Below are positions 43,035 through 51,910 of a DNA stretch of 64,000 nt, in pieces. Every line of letters starts with the position of its first letter. Position 1 is the stretch's first letter. The stretch spans positions 248,001 through 312,000 of the forward strand of contig JAIUPC010000004.1 in assembly GCA_020161655.1 (NCBI GenBank), read 5' to 3'. Source of the stretch: Pseudomonadota bacterium (GTDB taxonomy: Bacteria > Pseudomonadota > Alphaproteobacteria > Rhodobacterales > Rhodobacteraceae). The position numbers and the translations under genes were made by a program. A model generated the notes under the pieces. That model worked only from the letters and a program-made list of their open reading frames with translations. It was not told the origin of the DNA and did not search any database.

Positions 43035-44690
43035 CTACCTCGTAAACTTCTTATACTTCACCCGCTTCGGCTCAATGCTATCCGGCCCCAACCGCCGCAC
43101 CTTGTCTTCCTCATAGGCTTCGAAGTTGCCTTCGAACCATTCGACATGCGCGTCCCCTTCGAACGAAAGGATGTGGGTACACAGCCGGTCGAGGAAGAAG
43201 CGGTCGTGGGAGATGATGACGGCGCAGCCGGCGAAGTCGTCGAGCGCCGCTTCCAGGGCCTGCAGGGTCTCCACGTCGAGGTCGTTGGTCGGTTCGTCAA
43301 GCAAAAGCACGTTGCCGCCCGACTTCAGGAGCTTCGCCATGTGGACGCGGTTGCGTTCACCGCCGGACAGGAGGCCGACCTTCTTCTGCTGGTCGCCGCC
43401 CTTGAAGTTGAAGGAGGAGCAATAGGCGCGGGAGTTGACCTGGGCGTCGCCAAGCTCGATCTGTTCGGCGCCGCCGGAGATTTCCTCCCACACGGTCTTG
43501 TTGGCGTCCAAGGCGTCGCGGGACTGGTCGACATAGGCCAGTTTCACCGTGTCGCCGTAGCTGACCACGCCGGCGTCGGGCTGTTCCTGCCCGGTCAGCA
43601 TGCGGAACAAGGTGGTCTTGCCGGCGCCGTTCGGCCCGATGACGCCGACGATGCCGCCGGGCGGCAGCGCGAAGGTCAGATCCTCGATCAGCTGCTTGTC
43701 GCCCATGTGCTTTTTCAGCCCCTCGACCTCGATCACCTTGCCGCCGAGGCGCGGGCCGTTCGGGATGATGATCTGGGCGCGGGTCAGTTTCTCGCGTTCG
43801 GACTGGCCGGCGAGGTCTTCATAGGCGTTGATACGGGCCTTCTGCTTGGCCTGACGCGCCTTGGCGCCGGCGCGGATCCATTCGAGCTCACGCTCAAGCA
43901 CCTTCTGCTTGGCCTTGTCCTCGCGCGCTTCCTGCTCCATCCGCTTGGCCTTCTGCTCGAGCCAGGCGGAATAGTTGCCCTCGTAGGGAATGCCGCGGCC
44001 GCGGTCGAGTTCGAGGATCCAGCTGGTGATGTCGTCGAGGAAATAGCGGTCGTGGGTGACGGTCAGGATGGTGCCCGCGTATTCGATCAGGTGCTTTTGC
44101 AGCCAGGCGATGGTTTCGGCATCGAGGTGGTTGGTCGGTTCGTCGAGAAGCAGCATGTCGGGCGCTTCGAGGAGAAGCTTGCAGAGCGCGACCCGGCGCT
44201 TTTCGCCGCCGGAGAGGCTGTCCACGTTGGCGTCATCGGGCGGGCAGCGGAGGGCCTCCATCGCCACGTCGATCTGTGAATCGAGGTCCCAGAGGTTTTC
44301 GGCGTCGATCTCATCCTGGAGCCGCGCCATCTCGTCGGCGGTCTCGTCGGAATAGTTCATCGCAAGCTCGTTGTAGCGGTCGAGCTTGGCCTTCTTCGCC
44401 GCGACGCCGAGCATGACGTTGCCGCGCACGTCGAGGCTCGCATCAAGCTGCGGTTCCTGCGGCAGGTAGCCGACGGTGGCGCCCTTGGCGGCCCAGGCCT
44501 CGCCGGAGAAATCCTTGTCGATGCCGGCCATGATCCGGAGGAGCGTGGATTTGCCGGCGCCGTTGACGCCGACGACACCGATCTTGACGCCGGGGAGGAA
44601 GTTGAGGCGGATGTTCTCGAAGCACTTCTTGCCGCCGGGATAGGTCTTGGAGACGCCGTCCATGTGGTAGACATACTGGTAGGAAGCCAT
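43035..44690 (-). CDS. ettA: energy-dependent translational throttle protein EttA (ABC-F)
   Basis: 551 aa soluble ABC-F ATPase that binds the ribosomal E site and gates elongation by ADP/ATP ratio. Two ABC domains: Walker A GVNGAGKST and GPNGAGKTT; signatures LSGGEKRRVALCKLLL and LSGGERNRVHMAKLL; Walker B LLLDEPTNHLDAET and LLLDEPTNDLDVET. The EttA-type arm and the linker (RMEQEAREDKAKQKVLERELEWIR) are present. ATG 44690 gives the usual MASYQYVYHM start; GTG 44699 is an alternative. Confidence 0.95.
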   Translation of the reverse strand: MASYQYVYHMDGVSKTYPGGKKCFENIRLNFLPGVKIGVVGVNGAGKSTLLRIMAGIDKDFSGEAWAAKGATVGYLPQEPQLDASLDVRGNVMLGVAAKKAKLDRYNELAMNYSDETADEMARLQDEIDAENLWDLDSQIDVAMEALRCPPDDANVDSLSGGEKRRVALCKLLLEAPDMLLLDEPTNHLDAETIAWLQKHLIEYAGTILTVTHDRYFLDDITSWILELDRGRGIPYEGNYSAWLEQKAKRMEQEAREDKAKQKVLERELEWIRAGAKARQAKQKARINAYEDLAGQSEREKLTRAQIIIPNGPRLGGKVIEVEGLKKHMGDKQLIEDLTFALPPGGIVGVIGPNGAGKTTLFRMLTGQEQPDAGVVSYGDTVKLAYVDQSRDALDANKTVWEEISGGAEQIELGDAQVNSRAYCSSFNFKGGDQQKKVGLLSGGERNRVHMAKLLKSGGNVLLLDEPTNDLDVETLQALEAALDDFAGCAVIISHDRFFLDRLCTHILSFEGDAHVEWFEGNFEAYEEDKVRRLGPDSIEPKRVKYKKFTR

Positions 44691-44794
44691 ATCGGTCACT
44701 CGCTCGGGTCAGAGGGATTTCGGGCGCTTCTACCGGCTGGCGGGGCCGGGATCAATTGCCGGGGACGCGCTGGCGCAGACGGAAGGAAAAGAAC

Positions 44795-45547
44795 ATGGGA
44801 ACGAGACGGGCATTCATCCAGGGGGCGGCGGTGCTGCCGGTGCTGGCGGCCTTCGGGCCGCAGGCGGCTGAGGCCAAGATGAAGGTGCTGAAGGGGAGCG
44901 TGACTTACCGCGAACGGATGGCGCTGCCGGAGGGTGCAACGGTGAAGGTGCAGCTTCTGGACGTGTCGCTGGCCGATGCGCCTTCGGTCACGATTGCGGA
45001 GCAGGTGATCACGCCCAAGCATGAGGTGCCGATCCCTTACGAGCTTCACTATGACGATACCGTCATCGTGCCGAACAACAGCTATGCCGTGTCGGCGCGG
45101 ATCGAGCTGGAGGGGCAGCTTCTCTACATCAGCACGACGCGCTATGCGGTCCTGACCGGCGGCGCGGACGAGACTGACATCCTGGTCGAGCGCGTGGCCC
45201 AGGATGACGGGCCGCCGAAGGGCCATTGGCTGGCCGAGAACATCCTTGGCGGCGGCGTCATTGACCGGGTGGAATCCCGGCTGGAGATCACTTCGGATGG
45301 CAGCGTCTACGGCTCGGGGGGCTGCAATGCGATCAGCGGCACGGCGAAGATCGTCGGCGACAGCATCGAATTCGGCCCGATCGCTGCGACCCGCAAAGCC
45401 TGCGTGCCGGCGGTGGGCGATCAGGAGCAGAAATTCTTCAAGGCGCTCGGGCTGACGCGCCGCTGGCAATACGATGCGCAGCAGGAGAAACTGATGCTTC
45501 TGGGCAAGGGCGGCCGGAAGCTGATGGTTCTGGCGCGGATCGGCTAG
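44795..45547 (+). CDS. exported YbaY-META domain protein
   Basis: 250 aa. Signal peptide with twin-Arg feel (GTRRAFIQGAAVLPVLAAFGPQAAEA). Residues about 30-125 form a YbaY-type beta domain (KGSVTYRERMALPEGATVKVQLLDVSLADAP), and residues about 140-245 a META/HslJ domain (GHWLAENILGGG ... YGSGGCNAISGTAKI ... MACTR-like ATRKACVPA ... MLLGKGGRKLMVLAR). Both occur in envelope stress proteins. Start at ATG 44795 after GGAAGGAAAAGAAC. Confidence 0.83.
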   Translation: MGTRRAFIQGAAVLPVLAAFGPQAAEAKMKVLKGSVTYRERMALPEGATVKVQLLDVSLADAPSVTIAEQVITPKHEVPIPYELHYDDTVIVPNNSYAVSARIELEGQLLYISTTRYAVLTGGADETDILVERVAQDDGPPKGHWLAENILGGGVIDRVESRLEITSDGSVYGSGGCNAISGTAKIVGDSIEFGPIAATRKACVPAVGDQEQKFFKALGLTRRWQYDAQQEKLMLLGKGGRKLMVLARIG

Positions 45548-45566
45548 CCTGAAGCGGCTTCAGGCT
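45546..45566 (+). terminator. hairpin at the end of the YbaY-META gene
   Basis: AGCCTGAAGC-G-GCTTCAGGCT, a perfect 10-bp stem that begins in the TAG stop, followed by TTGG. The T run is short. Confidence 0.65.
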
Positions 45567-45584
45567 TTGGCCGGAGCTTTCGAA

Positions 45585-45640
45585 TTGTGTGACGGCGCCA
45601 GTCCGGGGAGACTGACGCCACACACAATACGCCGTCACAC
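45585..45640. repeat. two mutually exclusive hairpins between convergent genes
   Basis: Form A pairs TTGTGTG/CACACAA, GGCG/CGCC and CAGTC/GACTG within 45585-45627. Form B pairs GTGTGACGGCG (45587-45597) with CGCCGTCACAC (45630-45640), whose right arm overlaps the stop codon of the DUF1269 gene. Both use the same left arm. Confidence 0.65.
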
Positions 45641-46138
45641 CGAAGCTGGCTGCGCCCCGAGCGCTTCCTTCAGCCGGGCTTCCTGTTCGTTGGTGAGCGA
45701 GGTCCGAAGCACCGTGCCCTTGCCGGCGAAATCCTTGAGCCCGGCCAGCACCTTGTCCGCCGTCATCTTGCGGATGAGGATGCAAAGCGCGGCACCGCCC
45801 GGCGGCAGGTTGTCGCCAAGTGCCTTCATCTCTTCATCCTTGATGCCGATGTCGGTGAGCCAGCCCGAGAGCGCGCCGGCGCCGGCGCCGACCGCGGCGC
45901 CGAGAAGGGGGTTGAGGAAGAGAAGCCCGACCAGCGCACCCCAGAGGCCGCCGCCCGCCGCACCGGCGGCGGTGAGGTTCACCGCCTGATGCAGCTGCAC
46001 GCCGCCATCGGGTTTGCGGGTCACCACGACCGCATCCTCCATCTCGATCAGGTACTCGGACTGCATCTTGACGAGGGCGGCGCGGGCCTCGAAGGCGGTG
46101 GCTTCGTCGGGGAAGGACATGATGACGAGATCGGGCAT
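45635..46138 (-). CDS. DUF1269 domain-containing protein
   Basis: 167 aa. PDLVIMSFPDEATAFEARAALVKMQSEYLIEMEDAVVV at the N-terminus, a central glycine-zipper segment GGGLWGALVGLLFLNPLLGAAVGAGAGALSGW that could insert in a membrane, and a C-terminal domain with ALCILIRKMTADKVLAGL. Function unknown; stress-linked in several bacteria. ATG 46138 chosen; an upstream extension is antisense noise. Confidence 0.87.
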   Translation of the reverse strand: MPDLVIMSFPDEATAFEARAALVKMQSEYLIEMEDAVVVTRKPDGGVQLHQAVNLTAAGAAGGGLWGALVGLLFLNPLLGAAVGAGAGALSGWLTDIGIKDEEMKALGDNLPPGGAALCILIRKMTADKVLAGLKDFAGKGTVLRTSLTNEQEARLKEALGAQPASV

Positions 46139-46286
46139 TCTTCGACTCCTGATGAAATGACGGATGGCGGCGCGGGAACGGACTGCGCCGGCAGCCGATA
46201 ACGCGCGGGGCGCGCTTTCGGTTGCATGGGCCAAGGCGGGATGTTTAGGCTGGCCCCGGAAACGCGGCGGGAAACGGACGGCTGAG

Positions 46287-46895
46287 GTGGACAGAAGCGG
46301 TTGGCCACTGGCCTTTCCCGGCGAGGCGGTCGGGCTTCTCGGCGGATCGTTCGACCCGGCGCATGAAGGCCATGCCCATATCACGCGGGAGGCGCTGAAA
46401 CGGCTTGGCCTTGCGCGGGTCTGGTGGCTGGTGTCGCCCGGCAATCCCCTGAAGGCGCGCCAGCCTGCACCGATGGCCGAACGGATCGCCCGGGCCGAGG
46501 CGGTGATGAACGATCCGCGCGTTGTCATATCCGACATCGAGGCGCGGCTTGGCACCCGCTACACGGCGGCGACCTTGAGGCGGCTGAAGGCGGCATATCC
46601 CGGCGTGCGCTTCGTCTGGCTGATGGGCGCCGACAACCTGGCGCAGTTCCACCGCTGGCAGAACTGGGAATGGATCATCGGCAACGTGCCCATCGCCGTC
46701 TTCGCCCGCCCAGGCACGAGGCTTGAGGCGCGGGGCGCGCGGGCGGTCGAGGAATATGCGCGCTACCGGATTCCGGCGGAAGCTGCTGGCGTTTTGCCGC
46801 GGATGGCGCCGCCGGCCTGGTGTTTCCTCAACGTGCCCATGATGCCGCATTCCTCCTCGGCGATCCGGGCGCGGGGGGATTGGGTAAAGGGCTGA
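46287..46895 (+). CDS. nadD: nicotinate-nucleotide adenylyltransferase
   Basis: 202 aa from GTG 46287; an in-frame ATG at 46164 would add 41 residues that do not look like the family. [24 protein letters not shown] holds the GSFDPxHxGH nucleotide-binding motif, [10 protein letters not shown] and [20 protein letters not shown] follow, and SSSAIRARG is the C-terminal ISSTxIR-like motif. It makes nicotinate adenine dinucleotide in NAD synthesis. Confidence 0.9.
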   Translation: MDRSGWPLAFPGEAVGLLGGSFDPAHEGHAHITREALKRLGLARVWWLVSPGNPLKARQPAPMAERIARAEAVMNDPRVVISDIEARLGTRYTAATLRRLKAAYPGVRFVWLMGADNLAQFHRWQNWEWIIGNVPIAVFARPGTRLEARGARAVEEYARYRIPAEAAGVLPRMAPPAWCFLNVPMMPHSSSAIRARGDWVKG

Positions 46896-46971
46896 GCGTC
46901 ATCGCGATGTGATCGTCCTTCGGCTTGCCACTGGCGGCGCATCGGGGGAAAACGAAAGCCGGAGGTGAGCG

Positions 46972-48450
46972 ATGGCTGAACTGACTCGTCGCGGGGTTGT
47001 CGCCGGGCTGATGGCGGCAAGCGCCATGCCGGTCTGGGCCGAGGCGCCGTTGCGCTCACCCGTGCCGCCGGCGCGGCCTGTGAGGACGGGTGGCGGCGTC
47101 GTGGCCGCGGCCGACGCCATCATCGCCGAAGCGAAGCTCGGCGGCGAGGTGGCCTATGTCGTCGCCGATGCGGCGACGGGTGGGGTTCTGGAAGCGCGCG
47201 GGGGCCATCGGGAGATGCCGCCGGCATCGACCGCCAAGGTCATCACCACGCTTTATGCGCTTGAGAGGCTTGGCGGAGCCTACCGCTTCACCACGCGGCT
47301 GATCGCCACCGGGCCGGTTTCGGGCGGTATCGTGCAGGGAGACCTGATCCTTGCGGGCGGTGGCGATCCGACGCTCGACACCGACGATCTTGGCGACATG
47401 GCGCGGGCGCTGGCGGCGGCGGGGGTCAGGGGCATATCGGGGGCGTTCCGGGTCTGGGCGGGGGCGCTGCCCTATCTGGCGGCCATTGATCCGGCGCAGC
47501 CAGTCTGGCTTGGCTACAATCCCGCCGTCTCGGGCCTGAACCTGAACTTCAACCGGGTGAACTTCGTCTGGAAGCGCACCGCGAAGGGCTATGACATCGG
47601 CATGGATGCCCGGGCCGAGCGTTTCGCGCCGCCGGTCTATTCGGCGACGGTGGCGGTCGCGGACCGCGACCTGCCGATCTACAGCTACCGGAACGGCAAG
47701 ACCGAGGACTGGACCGTGGCGCGACCCGCGCTTGGCAAGGGCGGCAGCCGCTGGTTACCGGTCCGGCGGCCGGAGCTTTACGCGGGCGACGTGTTCCAGA
47801 CGCTGGCGCGGGCCGAAGGGGTGCCGCTGCCGGCGCCGGTGGTCGCGGGGGTCTTGCCGGTGGGGACGGATTTCGTCCGGCATGAGAGCGACGATCTGCG
47901 CACGGTTTTGCGCGACATGATGAAGTTCTCGACCAACATGACGGCGGAAGCGGTCGGCATGATGGCTTCGGCGCGGGTGGGTGTCACGGACCATGTCGCT
48001 TCGGGCCGGGCGATGGCGAACTGGCTGGCGCTGGCGCTCGGCACCGGGCCGGTGCCGCTCGTTGACCATTCCGGGCTGTCGGGGGCGTCGCGGATGACGC
48101 CGGATGAGATGGTCCGGGCGCTGGTGACGATGGGGCCGAAGGCGGGGTTGAGGGGGCTTTTGAAGGAAGTTCCGATGCTCGACGCCAAGGGCCGGAAGGT
48201 TCCGGGGTCGCCGATCCGGGTCGATGCCAAGACCGGGACGCTGAATTTCGTCTCGGCGCTTGCTGGCTATGTCTCCGCCCCCGGCGGACGGGAACTCGCC
48301 TTCGCGATCTTCACCGGCGATGTTCCCCGGCGCGATGCAGTGCCGGATGGCGACAAGGAGCAGCCCCCCGGCGTCGTCGCCTGGAACAAGCGGTCGAAGC
48401 GGCTGCAACAGCAGCTGATCGAGCGGTGGTCGGCGGTTTACGGGGCGTGA
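46972..48450 (+). CDS. dacB: D-alanyl-D-alanine carboxypeptidase/endopeptidase (PBP4, DacB)
   Basis: 492 aa periplasmic peptidoglycan peptidase (S13). Signal peptide GVVAGLMAASAMPVWAEA. Active-site motifs: SxxK in PASTAKVITTLYALE (nucleophile Ser near 81), SxN in FSTNMTAEAVGMM, and KTG in DAKTGTLNFVSALAGY. Full length. GAGGTG precedes ATG 46972. Confidence 0.92.
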   Translation: MAELTRRGVVAGLMAASAMPVWAEAPLRSPVPPARPVRTGGGVVAAADAIIAEAKLGGEVAYVVADAATGGVLEARGGHREMPPASTAKVITTLYALERLGGAYRFTTRLIATGPVSGGIVQGDLILAGGGDPTLDTDDLGDMARALAAAGVRGISGAFRVWAGALPYLAAIDPAQPVWLGYNPAVSGLNLNFNRVNFVWKRTAKGYDIGMDARAERFAPPVYSATVAVADRDLPIYSYRNGKTEDWTVARPALGKGGSRWLPVRRPELYAGDVFQTLARAEGVPLPAPVVAGVLPVGTDFVRHESDDLRTVLRDMMKFSTNMTAEAVGMMASARVGVTDHVASGRAMANWLALALGTGPVPLVDHSGLSGASRMTPDEMVRALVTMGPKAGLRGLLKEVPMLDAKGRKVPGSPIRVDAKTGTLNFVSALAGYVSAPGGRELAFAIFTGDVPRRDAVPDGDKEQPPGVVAWNKRSKRLQQQLIERWSAVYGA

Positions 48451-48521
48451 GTGCGACCACCTTCGGACGTGAACCATAGTTGAAACAGAGGGTTGCGCCT
48501 GACCCGAGGGTGGGCGCCATC

Positions 48522-48553
48522 GCGCCCGCCCTGGGGGCGGGTCGGGCGCGGCC
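48522..48553. repeat. 32-bp repeat, copy 2
   Basis: Identical to 42973-43004. Next to it GCCCGGTCGCTTTGGGCGACCGGGC forms another hairpin (48551-48575). The 48451-48615 gap between convergent genes holds only these repeats. Confidence 0.8.
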
Positions 48554-48615
48554 CGGTCGCTTTGGGCGACCGGGCGATGGAGAGGGCCGTAGCGGGTTCC
48601 CGGAGCGTCCCGGCC

Positions 48616-49875
48616 TCAGCTCGCGTAGCGCGCCATCGTCAGCCCGTCGAAGTCGATCTCAGGCTTCTTGCCCATGACGAGATCCGCCACCGCCTTCCCG
48701 GACCCGCAGGCCATGGTCCAGCCGAGCGTGCCGTGGCCGGTGTTGAGGAAAAGGTTCTTGTAGGGCGTCGGCCCAAGGATCGGCGTGCCGTCGGGCGTCA
48801 TCGGCCTGAGGCCGGTCCAGCCTTCGGCCTTGGAAAGATCGCCGCCATTGGGGAAAAGGTCGCCGACCACATGACGAACGGTTTCGGTCGCATGGGGGCC
48901 GAGGCGGTTCGAATAGCCGGCGATCTCTGCCGTGCCGGCCACGCGGATGCGGTCGCCGAGGCGGGTGATCGCGACCTTGTGGGTTTCGTCCATGATCGTC
49001 GACTGCGGCGCAAAGCGGTCGTCGGTCACCGGCAGCGTCACCGAATAGCCCTTCACCGGATAGACCGGCAGGCCGATGCCGATGGGGCCGAGGAGCTTTG
49101 GCCCGAAGCTGCCGAGGGCGGAGACATAGGCATCGCCATGCACCCGGCCCAGATGTTCGGTCATCACGCCGACGACCTTGTCGCCCTTGATCTGGATGGT
49201 GCGGATGCGCTGGCCGTAGTGGAACTTGGCGCCAAGCTCAGCCGCCTTGTCGGCGAGCGCCATGGTGAACATGCGGCAGTCGCCGGTGCGGTCGGCGGTC
49301 AGCCTGAGGCCGCCGACGAACTTGTCGCGGACAAGCGAAAGCGCCGGTTCGACCGCGATGCAGCCTTCGGGGTCCAGCACCTCATAGGGGCTGTCGAATT
49401 CGGCGAGGATGTCCTGATCGGCCTTGGAACCTTTCAGCTGCTTTTCGGTGCGGAAGAGCTGGAGCGTGCCCTGTTCGCGCAGGTCGAACTGGATGCCGGT
49501 GTCCGAGATGAGGTCGGGCAGGAGGTCGCGCGAATAGTTCGAGACGCGGACCATGCGCGACTTGTTGATGGCGTAGGACGCCTCGTTGCAATTGGCGAGC
49601 ATCCTTGCGCCCCAGCCCCACATGCGGGGGCTGATGAGCGGCCAGATGAACAGGGGCCGGCGCTTCATGAAGAGCCATTTCAGCGCCTTCACCGGGATGC
49701 CGGGCGCCGCCCAGGGCGAGGTCATGCCGTAGCTGAGTTCCCCCGCATTGGCATAGCTCGTCTCCATCCCCGGACCGGGCTGGCGGTCGAGAACCGTGAC
49801 CTCCGCCCCCTGTTGCGCCAGATACCAGGCCGTGGTGACGCCGATCACCCCGGCGCCCATGACGACGACTTTCAT
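48616..49875 (-). CDS. dadA: D-amino acid dehydrogenase
   Basis: 419 aa FAD enzyme oxidising D-amino acids at the inner membrane. MKVVVMGAGVIGVTTAWYLAQQGAEVTVLDRQPG is the FAD fold; ETSYANAGELSYGMTSPWAAPGIPVKALKWL and GLRPMTPDGTPILGPTPYKNLFLNTGHGTLGWTMACGSG are DadA signatures. ATG 49875 chosen. Confidence 0.93.
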   Translation of the reverse strand: MKVVVMGAGVIGVTTAWYLAQQGAEVTVLDRQPGPGMETSYANAGELSYGMTSPWAAPGIPVKALKWLFMKRRPLFIWPLISPRMWGWGARMLANCNEASYAINKSRMVRVSNYSRDLLPDLISDTGIQFDLREQGTLQLFRTEKQLKGSKADQDILAEFDSPYEVLDPEGCIAVEPALSLVRDKFVGGLRLTADRTGDCRMFTMALADKAAELGAKFHYGQRIRTIQIKGDKVVGVMTEHLGRVHGDAYVSALGSFGPKLLGPIGIGLPVYPVKGYSVTLPVTDDRFAPQSTIMDETHKVAITRLGDRIRVAGTAEIAGYSNRLGPHATETVRHVVGDLFPNGGDLSKAEGWTGLRPMTPDGTPILGPTPYKNLFLNTGHGTLGWTMACGSGKAVADLVMGKKPEIDFDGLTMARYAS

Positions 49876-50027
49876 AGCGACCTGTCCCCTTGCATTCGCG
49901 TTTCCCCTTAGAATGAAGTGCGGCGCGAGGAGAGGCAATGGGGGCGTTGAAGCTGCCCGGCCCGCGCGCTATGGCTTGCCCCCTTCAAGAGTTTGCGCGA
50001 CCGCGCCCGGCACAAGGAGCAACGCCC

Positions 50028-50852
50028 GTGACCCAACCCATGCTGACCCTGAACGACGGCCACCTTATGCCGCAGATCGGTGCCGGTATCTGGCAGGTGC
50101 CGCAAAAGGAGACTGCGGGCGTTGTGAAGGATGCGCTTGCGGTCGGCTACCGGCTGATCGACGGGGCGATGGCCTATGAGAACGAAAAGCAGTTCGGCGA
50201 TGCCTTGCGCGAGACGGATGTGCCGCGCGGGGAGATTTTCGTCACGACGAAGCTCTGGAATGCCGATCACGGGTTTGACGCCGCGCTGAAGGGCTTCGAT
50301 GGTTCGATGAAGCGCCTCGGCCTCGATTACCTCGACCTTTACCTGATCCACTGGCCGGTGCCTGCCGCCGACCTTTACGTGGAAAGCTGGAAGGCGCTGA
50401 TCCGGCTGCGCGCGGAGGGAAGGGTGCGGTCGATCGGGGTGGCCAACTTCAATACGCCGCATCTCGACCGGCTGATCGCGGAGACCGGCGTGACGCCGGC
50501 CCTGAACCAGATCGAACTGCATCCGACGCTGGGGCAGGCCGAGATGCGGGCGGCGGACGCAAAGCGCGGGATCGTGACGCAAAGCTGGACGCCTCTCGGG
50601 CGGGGCGATTTCGATCTGCCAGAGGTGAAGGCGATTGCGGCGCGGCTGGGTGCGACGCCGGCGCAGGTGGTCCTTGCCTGGCATATCCAGCACGGGCTGT
50701 CGGTCATCCCGAAATCGGTGCGGAAGGAACGGCTGGACGAGAATTTCGGCGCACTTCAGGTCAGGCTGACGGCGGCGGACATGGCGGCGCTCGACGCGCT
50801 CGATGGTGGCAACCGGGTCGGGCCGGACCCCGACACCTTCGACATGCGCTGA
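50028..50852 (+). CDS. aldo/keto reductase
   Basis: 274 aa NADPH-dependent barrel, diketogluconate reductase-like. MPQIGAGIWQVPQ, RLIDGAMAYENEKQFGDALRE (catalytic Asp; the usual Tyr is in AMAYEN), FVTTKLWN (Lys) and LIHWPVP (His) give the tetrad. IPKSVRKERLDENFGAL is the cofactor segment. GTG 50028 has AAGGAGC upstream. The usual DTA.Y motif reads DGAMAY. Confidence 0.88.
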   Translation: MTQPMLTLNDGHLMPQIGAGIWQVPQKETAGVVKDALAVGYRLIDGAMAYENEKQFGDALRETDVPRGEIFVTTKLWNADHGFDAALKGFDGSMKRLGLDYLDLYLIHWPVPAADLYVESWKALIRLRAEGRVRSIGVANFNTPHLDRLIAETGVTPALNQIELHPTLGQAEMRAADAKRGIVTQSWTPLGRGDFDLPEVKAIAARLGATPAQVVLAWHIQHGLSVIPKSVRKERLDENFGALQVRLTAADMAALDALDGGNRVGPDPDTFDMR

Positions 50853-50858
50853 GACGGC

Positions 50859-51299
50859 TCAGTTCACCAGCCGCAAGAGCGACCATTCCTGCAGCCGGTG
50901 GCTGCGGGTGGAGCGGGTGACGCGGTAGACCGGGCCATTGCGATAAAGGATGCCGCAGGAGGATGTGCTTCTGCCGGAAGTGGTCCGGCAGAAGACGCCG
51001 TTTTCAAGCGTCCAGGTGCCGGAGGTATGGACCGTCTGGTCGGCGTTCCTGATCTGATAGACGCCGTTCGCGCCGAAAACCCAGGTTCGGCGGCCATCGG
51101 AAAGACGGATCTTCGCCGGGTCGGGGAACATGTCTTCGGTAACGGCGGGATGGCCGCCGAGGGCCTCAAGCTCCCCCGATACGGTGGCATTGCGCGAGGC
51201 ATGGACGACGGGCGAAACGGTCAGCGGCGCGCCGTTCCTGGCCTCGGCGCCGGTCGCGAATGCTGTCATGAGAGCAAGGGCGAGGATTCCGGGCTTCAT
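50859..51299 (-). CDS. exported hypothetical protein
   Basis: 146 aa with signal peptide KPGILALALMTAFATGAEA. The mature part has the pattern of a small beta protein with two Cys pairs (VFCRTTSGRSTSSCGILY), repeated charged turns and TWTLENGVFC. ATG 51299 has GGAGG upstream. No function recognised. Convergent with the aldo/keto reductase. Confidence 0.65.
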   Translation of the reverse strand: MKPGILALALMTAFATGAEARNGAPLTVSPVVHASRNATVSGELEALGGHPAVTEDMFPDPAKIRLSDGRRTWVFGANGVYQIRNADQTVHTSGTWTLENGVFCRTTSGRSTSSCGILYRNGPVYRVTRSTRSHRLQEWSLLRLVN

Positions 51300-51376
51300 C
51301 TGAACCTCCGAACGATCCGATCTGCCGGGCAAGCTTCGCGCCGGTTCAGCCAAAGGTCAACATTGCCGGTGGTCGA

Positions 51377-51799
51377 TCAAAGCGTCAGGTGCCGGGCCCT
51401 TGCACCACGTTCGATGGCGGCGGCGTGAAGGCGGTCGATGTTCAGCTCTTCCCGGATCTCCTCCAGGAGCCTGAGTTCGGCCTGATCGAGGACACCGCTG
51501 GCGGCGGCGACGTCGCAGGCGAGCGCATAGGCGGTTTCCCAGAGCCGTTCGGGCAGCGCATCGCGGACCATGGCGAAAAGCGTGTCGAGGCCGTCTTCCT
51601 CTTGCACCAGCCGGTAGATGGTCTGCGCCACGCTTTGAATCTGTTCGACATCGTAGCGGGCGAAGACCGGCAGGTGGTTGACCTGACGTTCGATCGCGAT
51701 GAGCTCCGAGGTGCGGACGGTCTCATCGGAGACCGAGACCATCATCATGATGGCGATGAGCGCGTCCTGCGCGGTGAAGGCGGGAAGGGAATGGGGCAC
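51377..51799 (-). CDS. TerB-family (tellurite resistance-like) protein
   Basis: 140 aa all-helical. AFTAQDALIAIMMMVSVSDETVRTSELIAIERQVNHLPVF and ALACDVAAASGVLDQAELRLLEEIREELNID match the paired helices of TerB/DjlA-type domains, with acidic residues that bind metal in relatives. No ter operon nearby, so a tellurite role is not implied. Confidence 0.8.
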   Translation of the reverse strand: MPHSLPAFTAQDALIAIMMMVSVSDETVRTSELIAIERQVNHLPVFARYDVEQIQSVAQTIYRLVQEEDGLDTLFAMVRDALPERLWETAYALACDVAAASGVLDQAELRLLEEIREELNIDRLHAAAIERGARARHLTL

Positions 51800-51910
51800 G
51801 CTTACTGTCCTTGTCTGGTTTGACGGGCAAATTATTGACGATTGCGCACCCGTTCAATAGGGACGGGCCATGCGGCACGAAGGGTGCCGTCCTTTCCGGG
51901 ATTGAAAACC

